DNA from: Sphingobacteriales bacterium 46-32 | Lineage (GTDB): Bacteria > Bacteroidota > Bacteroidia > Chitinophagales > Chitinophagaceae | Reading direction: 5' to 3' | NCBI GenBank assembly: GCA_001898485.1 | Contig: MKTY01000024.1 | Span: 186,001-250,000 of the forward strand | Length of the DNA stretch: 64,000 nt | In this document: positions 11,601 to 19,699 of the stretch, in pieces | How positions within the stretch are numbered: position 1 is the first letter of the stretch | How the letters are laid out: every line of letters starts with the position of its first letter | Position numbers and translations under genes: made by a program | Notes under the pieces: generated by a model | Database searches by the model: none | Seen by the model: the letters and a program-made list of their open reading frames with translations, nothing else | What the model was told of the DNA's origin: nothing

Positions 11601-11837
11601 TTGGGTTATACGCTGCCCGCGCGCTGGCTGCGTGCCACAGGCTTTATCCGCACGGTACGCTTACAGGCCGGTGTGCAGAATCTCGCCACATTCACGAAGT
11701 ATAAAGGATTTGATCCCGAAATCGGTACGTATGTGGGCAAAAACGTAGGCGGTGCTGACAGGATTTTCCAGGGCGTGGATGCAGGACGTTATCCGCTTAC
11801 ACGCACCTACACTTTCAGTGTAAATGTTGACTTCTAA
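8628..11837 (+). CDS. SusC-like TonB-dependent outer-membrane transporter
   Basis: This 1069-residue protein has an N-terminal signal region, a carboxypeptidase-regulatory-like domain (GKTISGTVYNQEGAPLAGASISVKG, about residues 44-105), the SusC TonB-box region VVVIGYGRMKK, a plug domain with PLYVIDGV and SIEILQGPSATAIYG, and a long beta-barrel ending in an aromatic residue (FSVNVDF). Proteins of this family import oligosaccharides across the outer membrane, with SusD acting as a lid. The neighbours susD, a glycan-binding lipoprotein and secreted glycosidases confirm a polysaccharide role. Homology alone does not give the substrate; the enzymes point to a hemicellulose. Confidence 0.97.
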   Translation: MKKTNCLTDGALLSGRLCLFFCWSLAIAWMLLPQKLTAQQKGGKTISGTVYNQEGAPLAGASISVKGEKAARTKTDLNGNFTISVPPATTTLVISFVGAAPQEVSVVNQTAVTATLQVTDVKLSEVVVIGYGRMKKTDLSSAQVSISEQDINKTVNSTLDQAIQGRAAGVYVTQNSGQPGGGISVNIRGVSTLTGTTQPLYVIDGVQIQPDLSGSSNDGRFGSSNALAGINPADIESIEILQGPSATAIYGTRATNGVVLITTKKGRKNQKVRLSYGFLGTLQDKPKQLSTLDLQQWATMKNISDSILGFTPNVSLSDPTVLGKGTDWQTAMFKTAPMFKHQLSATGGTERTTFYASGEYFQQDGVAVGSDFKRYSFRLNIDNQTTSWLKLGASFNAWGTKEKLSTTNEDVIRDALTTAPNLPVKNPDGSWAGATTVEFGSNAQYAPRNPIAMASIIKNYLDRDGILGGAYAELKPMKYLTLRVSFDGNKDSKLAYTYTPEFFFGLNNNNPQATLFMEPGRNYYWNFNQLARYERNLGKTGRHWIGAMVSHEAQEWGYKGTPSMYNMVTKNRSGIPYKGSGALESYLGRINYSFDDKYILQAAIRADGSANFTEENRWGYFPSASVAWRVSKEKFLQDVTWLNELKLRAEYGATGNPYQSGIYTAYRPTWTAFDTAYRVGNFGNPDLTWELTKTANFGINLNMFKNRVQIEADVFDRTTDNLLYRNDGLPAYLGTTGSGGIGAPIVNFGSLKTRGFAITLNTVNIDNRAADFIWRSNFNISHFKSTIQSTFAGKPLYSTAWWMNDFMGQSAVGQAPWVFYGYVAEKLFESVDEINKSAVPVQSDGVTRLPADETTGVWVGDIKYKDINGDGIINEKDQTVIGNPWPKFTFGFTNSFSYKNFDLSVLVIGTVGNDVYNYMRYNMANPNGVNIGRNLFEEAFEFARINSSRTGLVNPGTTVPRITAADVNGNAKRINSFFVEDGSFVRIKNVTLGYTLPARWLRATGFIRTVRLQAGVQNLATFTKYKGFDPEIGTYVGKNVGGADRIFQGVDAGRYPLTRTYTFSVNVDF

Positions 11838-11870
11838 ACTTTCATCCATTATTTATAAAAAATAAGGACA

Positions 11871-13523
11871 ATGAAAAAAATAACGCCATATAAAACAGGT
11901 ATGCTGGTACTGGCATTGCTGGTATTATTCGTATCCTGTAAAAAAGACTTTTTAAACAGACCGCCTGAGGATGCGATTACAGATGGTAACTATTATACCA
12001 GCACCGAACGTATGATGGCGGCTACAGCTGTATTGTATAACCTGGTATGGTTTGAATACAACGATATGCCTTCGTATGGTATCGGTGATGGCCGCGCTGG
12101 TATGATGACCACCGGCGGAAGTTTTATACCAGAGGATATTCGTTTTACATCCACCCCGGTTGATCGCTCTGTAGAGCAGGCCTGGCGCTCCTTCTTTAAT
12201 ATCATTGGTCAGAGTAATACGATCCGCTACGGTGTTGAGACCTATGCTTCGGAGGCCATACCCGAAAACATGAAGACCTATGCTATTGCCGAATGTCGTT
12301 TTATGCGTGGTATGGCTTACTATTACCTGGTGCAGACATTTGGAGCGGTGCCGGTGATTGAAAGTAACACCGCATTGCTTACGGATACTTCACTTTCCCG
12401 CAATACCATTCCCAGCGTTTGGCGGTTTGCGATCCGCGACCTGCGTTTTGCCGCAGAAAACCTTCCCGCAACCCCATACAAGCCCGGGCGTATCACAAAA
12501 TGGTCGGCAGAAGGAATGCTGGCAAAAGCTTACCTCGCCTATGCCGGCGTAATGAGCAACAACAGCGGCACACGTGTACAGCAGTTCCTCGACAGCGCTG
12601 CCTACTTTGCCAAAGATGTTATTCAAAACAGCGGGGCTACACTCATGTCAGATTATAAAGATCTGTTTCTGACCCGCAACAATAACAACAGCGAATCGCT
12701 TTTTGCACTGCAATGGCAATTCAACAACCCGGCACAATATGGTACGCAGAATGATGTGCAGGCTTTTCTGGCTTTCGAAAGCAATACCATCACAGGATTT
12801 GGAGATGGCTGGGGAGGTGATGTAGGTGCATCGAAACATGTTCTGGAAATGTATGAAAACGGCGACAAGCGTCGTAAAGCAACCTGGTTTTATCCCGGAG
12901 AGTACTACGACTGGTTTCGCTGGAAACCCAATGGCGGCGATGTGCAGAATATGATTGTGCCCAACAGAGATGTAGATGCCAGCGGTGGCAACAACCGCGC
13001 ATGGGTTAAAAAATATATAGTAGGAGGTCCCTGGGACAACAATGGAGAAATCACTTTTATGGGCACAGGCATGAATACCTATATTCTTCGCCTGGCAGAT
13101 GTATACCTCGCCTATGCCGAAGCAGTGTTGGGTAATAATGCCAGTACCAACGATGGACTGGCGCTGAGCAGCTTTAACAGTATCAGGGCAAGGGCCGGCT
13201 TAAACAGCGTGTCATCTATTACCTGGGATGCGCTCTTTAAAGAACGCTGGCTTGAGCTCGCGATGGAAGGGCAGGCATGGTATGACCTCGTACGTCTTTA
13301 TTATTATAATAAAACAAAGGCTTTTGATATCATCAAGGCCCAAAACCGCGGCGACTATTATCTCGTACCAAATAGTAATACGAACGCAACGGCCTGGACG
13401 ATCAATGCACGTACCGATTATTATGTGACGGCTGTCAGCGATGCCAATTTCTGGTTGCCCATTCCGGCCGAAGAGCTGACCAAGGCACCTAACCTGAATA
13501 AACCTCCGGTTGAATATCCATGA
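11871..13523 (+). CDS. SusD-like outer-membrane glycan-binding lipoprotein
   Basis: This 550-residue protein has a lipoprotein signal with the lipobox VSC followed by KKDFLNRPPEDAITDGNYY, the typical SusD/RagB start. The central ECRFMRGMAYYYLVQTFGAVPVI segment and the C-terminal FNSIRARAGL and FKERWLELAMEGQAWYDLVR blocks are SusD hallmarks (TPR-like helices). It lies 33 bp after susC and should pair with it at the cell surface to capture oligosaccharide. The C-terminal FWLPIPAEEL is also typical of the family. No defects were seen. Confidence 0.97.
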   Translation: MKKITPYKTGMLVLALLVLFVSCKKDFLNRPPEDAITDGNYYTSTERMMAATAVLYNLVWFEYNDMPSYGIGDGRAGMMTTGGSFIPEDIRFTSTPVDRSVEQAWRSFFNIIGQSNTIRYGVETYASEAIPENMKTYAIAECRFMRGMAYYYLVQTFGAVPVIESNTALLTDTSLSRNTIPSVWRFAIRDLRFAAENLPATPYKPGRITKWSAEGMLAKAYLAYAGVMSNNSGTRVQQFLDSAAYFAKDVIQNSGATLMSDYKDLFLTRNNNNSESLFALQWQFNNPAQYGTQNDVQAFLAFESNTITGFGDGWGGDVGASKHVLEMYENGDKRRKATWFYPGEYYDWFRWKPNGGDVQNMIVPNRDVDASGGNNRAWVKKYIVGGPWDNNGEITFMGTGMNTYILRLADVYLAYAEAVLGNNASTNDGLALSSFNSIRARAGLNSVSSITWDALFKERWLELAMEGQAWYDLVRLYYYNKTKAFDIIKAQNRGDYYLVPNSNTNATAWTINARTDYYVTAVSDANFWLPIPAEELTKAPNLNKPPVEYP

Positions 13524-13567
13524 TGCTAAAACTTAAAACTGCAGGTATTACTCAAAAATAATTTGAT

Positions 13568-14935
13568 ATGAAAAGTAAAACACTTCCTTATATCTCCGGC
13601 CTGCTGTGGCAATTGCTGCTGCTGGCAGGTCTGCTGGCTTCCTGTAAAAAATCAGAAAGTGATTATACAAAAGACAGCGGAAAAAGTCCCCGCATCAATG
13701 GCATTAGAGCCATTACACCGGCTCCCAATAATTTTGCCTTGCAGGAGGCATTTCTGGGACAAACAATTGTATTGCGGGGCGAAGGCTTTGAAAGTTTGCG
13801 GAAGCTGTACTTTAATGGCTTTGATACATATTTTAATCCTGCGCTTTTCAGCGATACCACAGCGGTGGTAACTATACCGGCTGCTATGCCCCTCTCTGAG
13901 CTGGTATCTTCTCTCAATACCATCCGGATCGTGAACTCGAAAGGAGAATTCACATATGAATTTCCTATCAAGCCCAATAATCCGGTTATTACTTCCGGAT
14001 CTCTGGAAAATACTCCCGGTGGTGTGTCGGTGAAATTTACAGGCAGTAACCTGTTTATGATAGACGGGTTCTACTTTATCGACAGTATTGTATTTCCCAA
14101 TGGAAACAAAGTGGTGGAATCTGCAATAACCGGTAATCCTGATGGTACCGAGGTTACATTGACCGTGCCCACAGGTGGTTTGCAGCGGGGCGACTCACTG
14201 CGTATTTACACCAATCATGGCAATGGAACTTCCATGTTTCGTTTCAATAACTGGCTGTCACCAACAGTTGGTTATATTGCCAACTTCGATGCCGTTGGAG
14301 GATCGGGTCAGTGGAATCCGCCTTCCAGTGCAGAGAATCCGAACTATGGCTGGAGCCAGCAGCAATGGGTGGGCGAATGGGTACCTGATCCCTCCGCTAC
14401 ATACCCCAATGCAACCGGTACCTGCGTGGCCATACATCCTGCAGCCAATGTAACGCCGGGCGATGACTCGTGGTGGCAGGACAACCGCTGCATCATTACC
14501 AACACCGTGCCTTCCTGGGCGGCCAATATGAATGATGCTATTATCAATTACGCACTGAAGTTTGAGGTTTATGTAAAAGATAACTGGACTGCCGGCAATC
14601 TGTGGATCGCGCCGGGATGGGCCGACTGGTCTTTTATAGCAGAATATTCACCCTGGAAAAAGACCGGCTCTTACCGCTCTACCGGTTGGGAAACGGTGAG
14701 TATTCCTTTGTCGGAGTTTCATAAGGCAAAAAGTAACCGGTATAATAAAGGCGGTGACCCTCCTGCCAACATGAATGAACTGATGAATGCAAACGGAAGT
14801 GGAGGTATGCTGATGTTTCGCCTTACCACCGCCGATGGTTTCAACGCAGCGGGTAATGAAGTATCAACCGGCCCCATTGCCCCCGGCTCACTTCGGATCG
14901 CTATTGATAATATCCGGATTGAAAAGATTAAATAG
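13568..14935 (+). CDS. Surface glycan-binding lipoprotein with IPT/TIG-like domains (SGBP-B type)
   Basis: This 455-residue lipoprotein (lipobox LLASC, then KKSESD) lies directly after susD, the usual place for an SGBP. The first half looks like two IPT/TIG Ig-like domains (for example ALQEAFLGQTIVLRGEGFESL and KPNNPVITSGSL). The second half is a Trp-rich beta-sandwich with WVGEWVPDPSATY, DDSWWQDNRCII and WIAPGWADWSFIAEY. The layout matches SGBP-B proteins of xyloglucan loci, in which Ig-like domains hold a C-terminal glycan-binding domain away from the membrane. The many surface-type Trp residues suggest binding to a beta-glucan-backbone polysaccharide, which is inference. Confidence 0.85.
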   Translation: MKSKTLPYISGLLWQLLLLAGLLASCKKSESDYTKDSGKSPRINGIRAITPAPNNFALQEAFLGQTIVLRGEGFESLRKLYFNGFDTYFNPALFSDTTAVVTIPAAMPLSELVSSLNTIRIVNSKGEFTYEFPIKPNNPVITSGSLENTPGGVSVKFTGSNLFMIDGFYFIDSIVFPNGNKVVESAITGNPDGTEVTLTVPTGGLQRGDSLRIYTNHGNGTSMFRFNNWLSPTVGYIANFDAVGGSGQWNPPSSAENPNYGWSQQQWVGEWVPDPSATYPNATGTCVAIHPAANVTPGDDSWWQDNRCIITNTVPSWAANMNDAIINYALKFEVYVKDNWTAGNLWIAPGWADWSFIAEYSPWKKTGSYRSTGWETVSIPLSEFHKAKSNRYNKGGDPPANMNELMNANGSGGMLMFRLTTADGFNAAGNEVSTGPIAPGSLRIAIDNIRIEKIK

Positions 14936-15030
14936 TTTTCTTAAACAGAGTTTCTCGTGCAAGCAGTTGTTATATAGACAAAATCCTTAGTCGTTCCTTT
15001 TCATATAGCAGCAATCGACCGACCTAAGGT

Positions 15031-15060
15031 GGTTGCGGGAAGATTTTTCTTCCTGCAACC
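15031..15060 (+). other. Intercistronic stem-loop between SGBP and GH51-like genes
   Basis: A 13-bp stem (15031-15043 with 15048-15060, one G-T wobble) closes a TTTT loop in the 163-bp gap between the glycan-binding protein gene and the first glycosidase gene. No T-run follows, so it is not a standard terminator. It could act as an RNA processing or stability element, or as a weak attenuator that lets susC, susD and SGBP messages exceed those of the enzymes. Confidence 0.55.
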
Positions 15061-15098
15061 TATTTGTTAAGCTCGTAAACTGTTCCACATAATTTTTT

Positions 15099-16826
15099 AT
15101 GGTGAAATGGGGTAGATACATATTAATCTGTACCGCATGCTGGGTACTGGCAGGCTATTCCTGCAAAAAAAAATCAGTCGTAACTCCGGAACCCGAAGTG
15201 CCGGTAGTGATCGATCCTGCGGTTGACCCGCCGGTAGCATCAACTACGGGTTTTTTTCTAGATGCGTGGACGCCAAAAACCTTTACTGTTCCTCCTGCTG
15301 TAGCCACTACGCCTCCAGCCGCTGCTGTTTATACCATCAGTGTAGACAGAAGCAAAGTAATGTCGAAAATATCACCCGCTCTTTTTGGCAGTAATGCCAA
15401 CTTGTGGATGACACAGATAGTCGACCAGCCGGTACTGATGGACCATCTGAAAAAACTATCGCCATCCGTCATACGCTTTCCCGGTGGCAGTATCAGCGAT
15501 GTTTTTTTCTGGAATCGTGATAAAGACGCTCCACCGGCCGATGCGCCCTCAGCTTTTGTGAAAGCAGATGGAAGCACCGAAACCGCCGGCTTCTGGTACG
15601 GTAAAAACGGTGATGGCTGGACTTTTTCTGTAAACAATTATTATCAGTTGTTGCAACAGACAAACAGTAAAGGGCTTATCACGATCAACTACGGATATGC
15701 CCGTTATGGAACCGGAGCTGACCCCGTAGCAGCAGCGGCTCATCTGGCAGCAGATTGGGTGCGCTACGACAACGGCCGCACTATGTACTGGGAGATCGGG
15801 AATGAAAATTTTGGTGACTGGGAAGCCGGTTACCGGATTGCAACTGCCAGCAACAAAGATGGACAACCCGAGTTTATCTCCGGACAGCTATATGGACAGC
15901 ATTTTAAAGTATTTGCAGATTCGATGCGTAAGGCTGCCGCTGCCATCGGCAAACAGATTTATATCGGTGCAGTCATGGTAGAGGCGGAAAGCCCCGCATG
16001 GGCTACAGCTACGCATCGCAACTGGAATACAGGATTGCTTGGCTCTATTGGTAATAGTGCCGATTATTATGTGCTGCATAATTATTACACCGCATTCCAA
16101 ACCAATGCCAGTGCAGCAGAGATTCTCGCTACTCCTGCATCGGAGACGGGTAAGATGACCAATTTTGTAAAAAGTACATTTTCCACCAATGCTTCTTCCG
16201 TAAAGCCTCTCGTGCTCGATGAGTGGAATATTTTTTCTACCGGCTCGCAACAGCAGGTTTCGCATATCAATGGAATGCATGCGGTACTTGTACTGGGCGA
16301 AGCCATGAAACAGCAACTGGGCCTCACAGCCCGCTGGGATCTGGCCAACGGATGGGACAACGGAAATGACCACGGCATGTTCAGTCAGGGCGAAGCAGCT
16401 TCGGGCGAAACAAAATGGCAGCCGAGACCGGCATTTTACCATATGTATTATTTTCAGCAAACTGCCGGCGACAGATTGGTAGAGTCAACACATTCCATAC
16501 CAGGCACCCTGGTCTATGCCACTTCTTTTAGCTCCGGAGAAACGGCACTGGCTATTGTAAACACTTCTACCGCATCCTATACAACAAAGATTGATATAAA
16601 GAATTTTATCAAAGGTGATAAATACTATTGGTACACGCTGACCGGCGATAATGATAATGGTGAGTTTTCGCGAAAAGTAATTGTCAACGGTAATAACGCA
16701 GCAGGCGTTGCAGGAGGTCCATCCAACTATGCTACACTCGCTGCGCGGAGCGCTGCAGCTACAGGTGATATAAAAGTAGAAGTGCCGGCCCGGTCCACCG
16801 TATTTCTCGTAGTTGATAACAAATGA
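15099..16826 (+). CDS. GH51-like (clan GH-A) glycosidase lipoprotein
   Basis: This 575-residue predicted lipoprotein (lipobox GYSC, then KKKS) has a Pro/Val-rich linker to about residue 75 and a TIM-barrel glycosidase. VIRFPGGSISDVFFWNR resembles the PGG motif of arabinofuranosidase-type enzymes. WEIGNENFGDWEAGYRI carries the likely acid/base Glu236, and VLDEWNIFS the likely nucleophile Glu375. A C-terminal beta-sandwich follows, consistent with GH51 layout. Its last codon overlaps the GH31 start by 4 bp. Family GH51 proteins include alpha-L-arabinofuranosidases and some endoglucanases. The match looks distant, so family and specificity are uncertain. Surface or outer-membrane location is inferred from the lipobox. 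Confidence 0.7.
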   Translation: MVKWGRYILICTACWVLAGYSCKKKSVVTPEPEVPVVIDPAVDPPVASTTGFFLDAWTPKTFTVPPAVATTPPAAAVYTISVDRSKVMSKISPALFGSNANLWMTQIVDQPVLMDHLKKLSPSVIRFPGGSISDVFFWNRDKDAPPADAPSAFVKADGSTETAGFWYGKNGDGWTFSVNNYYQLLQQTNSKGLITINYGYARYGTGADPVAAAAHLAADWVRYDNGRTMYWEIGNENFGDWEAGYRIATASNKDGQPEFISGQLYGQHFKVFADSMRKAAAAIGKQIYIGAVMVEAESPAWATATHRNWNTGLLGSIGNSADYYVLHNYYTAFQTNASAAEILATPASETGKMTNFVKSTFSTNASSVKPLVLDEWNIFSTGSQQQVSHINGMHAVLVLGEAMKQQLGLTARWDLANGWDNGNDHGMFSQGEAASGETKWQPRPAFYHMYYFQQTAGDRLVESTHSIPGTLVYATSFSSGETALAIVNTSTASYTTKIDIKNFIKGDKYYWYTLTGDNDNGEFSRKVIVNGNNAAGVAGGPSNYATLAARSAAATGDIKVEVPARSTVFLVVDNK

Positions 16827-19687
16827 TGATTGTAATGAAAAGAATATTCCTTTTTTCTATACTGCTTTTCAATGCATTTTTCTCCCTGGCTGGTGAGGGG
16901 AGTTATAAAATAGTGCCCGATGGAGTAGTGATATATCCCAATACACAACTTAGCGGTGGCGCCGCATTGATTAAAATCGAACTTGTCAGCGATGGTATTG
17001 CACACGTGATTGCCTCTCCTGACAAAGAAGTAAAGCCATGGATCAGCAGCCTTAGCGTGATCACTCCGCCCAGAGCTTTTAACAGTACTACCAAAGAGAG
17101 TGATGGGAAACTGCTGATTACTACCAGCCAGATGATTATTACTGCCGATCTGTCAACCGGAGCTGTTTCTTTTTCGGATACAAAAGGAAATCTGCTGGTA
17201 AAAGAAAGAGCGGTAACCGGCCGGCAGATTATTCCTGCCGTTTATGAAGGCACATCTTTGTATCGGATACACCAGGCCTTTGAAACCACTTCCGACGATG
17301 CGTGGTATGGGCTTGGTCAGCACCAGGAAGATGCGTTTAATTACAAGGGGCAACAAGTGCTACTGTTTCAGAACAATACAGAAGTGGCCATACCTTATTT
17401 AGTGTCGGTCAAAAATTATGGGATACTCTGGGAAAATTATTCGCTTACACGTGTGGGCGATGTGCGGCCATACCAGCCATTGTCTTCGCTGCGGTTATTG
17501 GATGAAAAAGGTAATGAAGGCTGGCTCACTGCTTCGTATGCCAATGATTACAAACAACCAGGCAATATTTACCTGCGTAAGGCCGAGTCAGTAATCGACT
17601 ACGCTTATCTGAATGACAGCAAACTTCATTTGCCGGCAGACTTTGCAGTCGATAAAGGGTCGGTAACCTGGAGCGGTAAATTCAGCAGTGATGCAACAGG
17701 CGAACATAAGTTCCGGTTTACCTATGCCGGCTATATAAGGGTATGGATAGATGGGAAACTATTATTTGATAAATGGCGGCAGGCCTGGAATCCCGGAGCA
17801 GGAGTGATTAATTTATCCCTGCAAAAAAATAAGCAATACGATATTCGCATTGAATGGATACCCGACGGCAGTGAATCTTATCTCACAGTCAATTGTCTGT
17901 CACCGGTGCCAGCACAGGACCAGCAAAGTTTTACCTTCGATTCAGAAGCTGGCCGCCAGGTAGATTATTATTTTGTCTACGGTCAAAATATGGATGAGGT
18001 AATAAGCGGCTATCGCCAACTCACCGGCAGAGCTCAGATCGTACCCAAATGGGCCATGGGCTTCTGGCAAAGCCGGGAACGCTACAAAACCCAGGAAGAA
18101 CTGATGACGGCGATTGCCGGATTCCGTAAACGCAAAATACCGATTGATAACATCGTTCTTGACTGGAGTTACTGGCGCGAGAAAGAATGGGGAAGCCAGG
18201 ATTTTGATGAAAAACGGTTTCCTGATCCTCAGCAAATGATTGATGATTTACATAAAAAGTACCATGCAAAAATCATGATATCCGTATGGCCAAAATTTTA
18301 TGAAGGCATACCGGCATACAACTATTTCAATGAAAAAGGCTGGCTGTATAAACGCAATATTGCCGATCGCCAGCGCGACTGGATAGCGCAGGGATATACC
18401 TCTACTTTTTATGATGCGTTTAATAAAGATGCGCGCGAAGGTTTCTGGAAACTGATACATGATAAACTATATACTAAGAAAATAGACGCCTGGTGGATGG
18501 ATGCCAGCGAGCCCGATATCCTGTCAAACGTATCGCCCGATCGCCGAAAGGCGCAGATGTCGCCTACAGCTATTGGAACGGCTGCAGAATTTCTCAATGC
18601 CTACCCCCTGCAAAATGCGAAGGGTATCTATGAAGGTCAGCGGGGTACAGATAGCAATCGTAGAGTTTACCTGCTTACCCGCTCCGGCTACAGCGGATCG
18701 CAGCGGTATGCAGCCACTATCTGGAGTGGCGATATTGCATCGCGCTGGGAAGATATGAAAGCGCAGATCAGCGCAGGATTGAATTTTTCCCTCTCAGGAC
18801 TTCCTTACTGGACGATGGATGTAGGAGGATTTTCCGTAGAAAAAAGATATGAAAAGCCCGGCAGCGCGGATCTGGAAGAATGGCGCGAACTGCTCACCCG
18901 CTGGCACCAGTTTGGTACATTCGTTCCCATTTTTCGCTCGCATGGACAGTTTCCTGTAAGAGAAATGTATAATACAGCACCCGAAGATCACGCGGCGTAC
19001 AAAAGCATGGTTTATTATAACCAGTTACGCTATCGGCTCATGCCCTACATCTATACCCTCGCCGGTGAAGCCTATCATCAAAATGGTACAATTATGCGTG
19101 CGCTGGTATTTGATTTTAGCAAAGACAGCAATGTTAAAAATACTGGCGATCAGTATATGTTTGGACCGTCCTTGCTGATTAATCCGGTTTATCAGTATAA
19201 AGCCGTCAGCCGACCCGTTTATCTGCCTGCAGGCCAGGGCTGGTATGATCTGTACACCGGCGCGTATTCGGAGGGCGGACAAACGATCACTGCCACAGCT
19301 GCGTATGAAAGGATGCCGGTATTTGTAAAAGCCGGAGCTATCATACCTGCCGGACCAATGCTCCAGTACACAGGTGAAAAACCAGCTGATCCCATCACAC
19401 TGTACGTGTACGAGGGAAATGACGGTCACTTCTCCTTATATGAAGATGAAGGCACAAATTACGATTATGAAAAAGGGCAGTATGCGCAGATCGAAATGTC
19501 ATACAACGATGCTGCAAAGACGCTGACTATTGAAGACAGGAAAGGCGCATTTGCCGGCATGCTGAATCACCGGACCTTTTATATCCGGTATATCACAAAG
19601 AATAAACCCGCCGGGATTGATTTTGCTGAAAAGGCAGGAAAAAAAATAAGTTATAAAGGAAAGAAAATAGTGATGCGGCTCAACTGA
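16823..19687 (+). CDS. GH31 alpha-xylosidase-like enzyme with PA14 domain
   Basis: This 954-residue exported enzyme has an N-terminal signal, a beta-sandwich N-domain, an inserted PA14 domain (about residues 250-360, containing GEHKFRFTYAGYIRVWIDGKL), the GH31 barrel and C-terminal beta domains. WWMDASEPD provides the nucleophile Asp560 and SGDIASRW the acid/base Asp637. The DASEP sequence and PA14 insert match alpha-xylosidases of xyloglucan systems rather than typical alpha-glucosidases. This would remove xylose side groups from xyloglucan oligosaccharides. The gene starts within the stop of the preceding gene (ATGA); an in-frame ATG at 16835 would give a cleaner signal peptide (MKRIFLFSILL). 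Confidence 0.88.
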   Translation: MMIVMKRIFLFSILLFNAFFSLAGEGSYKIVPDGVVIYPNTQLSGGAALIKIELVSDGIAHVIASPDKEVKPWISSLSVITPPRAFNSTTKESDGKLLITTSQMIITADLSTGAVSFSDTKGNLLVKERAVTGRQIIPAVYEGTSLYRIHQAFETTSDDAWYGLGQHQEDAFNYKGQQVLLFQNNTEVAIPYLVSVKNYGILWENYSLTRVGDVRPYQPLSSLRLLDEKGNEGWLTASYANDYKQPGNIYLRKAESVIDYAYLNDSKLHLPADFAVDKGSVTWSGKFSSDATGEHKFRFTYAGYIRVWIDGKLLFDKWRQAWNPGAGVINLSLQKNKQYDIRIEWIPDGSESYLTVNCLSPVPAQDQQSFTFDSEAGRQVDYYFVYGQNMDEVISGYRQLTGRAQIVPKWAMGFWQSRERYKTQEELMTAIAGFRKRKIPIDNIVLDWSYWREKEWGSQDFDEKRFPDPQQMIDDLHKKYHAKIMISVWPKFYEGIPAYNYFNEKGWLYKRNIADRQRDWIAQGYTSTFYDAFNKDAREGFWKLIHDKLYTKKIDAWWMDASEPDILSNVSPDRRKAQMSPTAIGTAAEFLNAYPLQNAKGIYEGQRGTDSNRRVYLLTRSGYSGSQRYAATIWSGDIASRWEDMKAQISAGLNFSLSGLPYWTMDVGGFSVEKRYEKPGSADLEEWRELLTRWHQFGTFVPIFRSHGQFPVREMYNTAPEDHAAYKSMVYYNQLRYRLMPYIYTLAGEAYHQNGTIMRALVFDFSKDSNVKNTGDQYMFGPSLLINPVYQYKAVSRPVYLPAGQGWYDLYTGAYSEGGQTITATAAYERMPVFVKAGAIIPAGPMLQYTGEKPADPITLYVYEGNDGHFSLYEDEGTNYDYEKGQYAQIEMSYNDAAKTLTIEDRKGAFAGMLNHRTFYIRYITKNKPAGIDFAEKAGKKISYKGKKIVMRLN

Positions 19688-19699
19688 TTTTTTATACAC

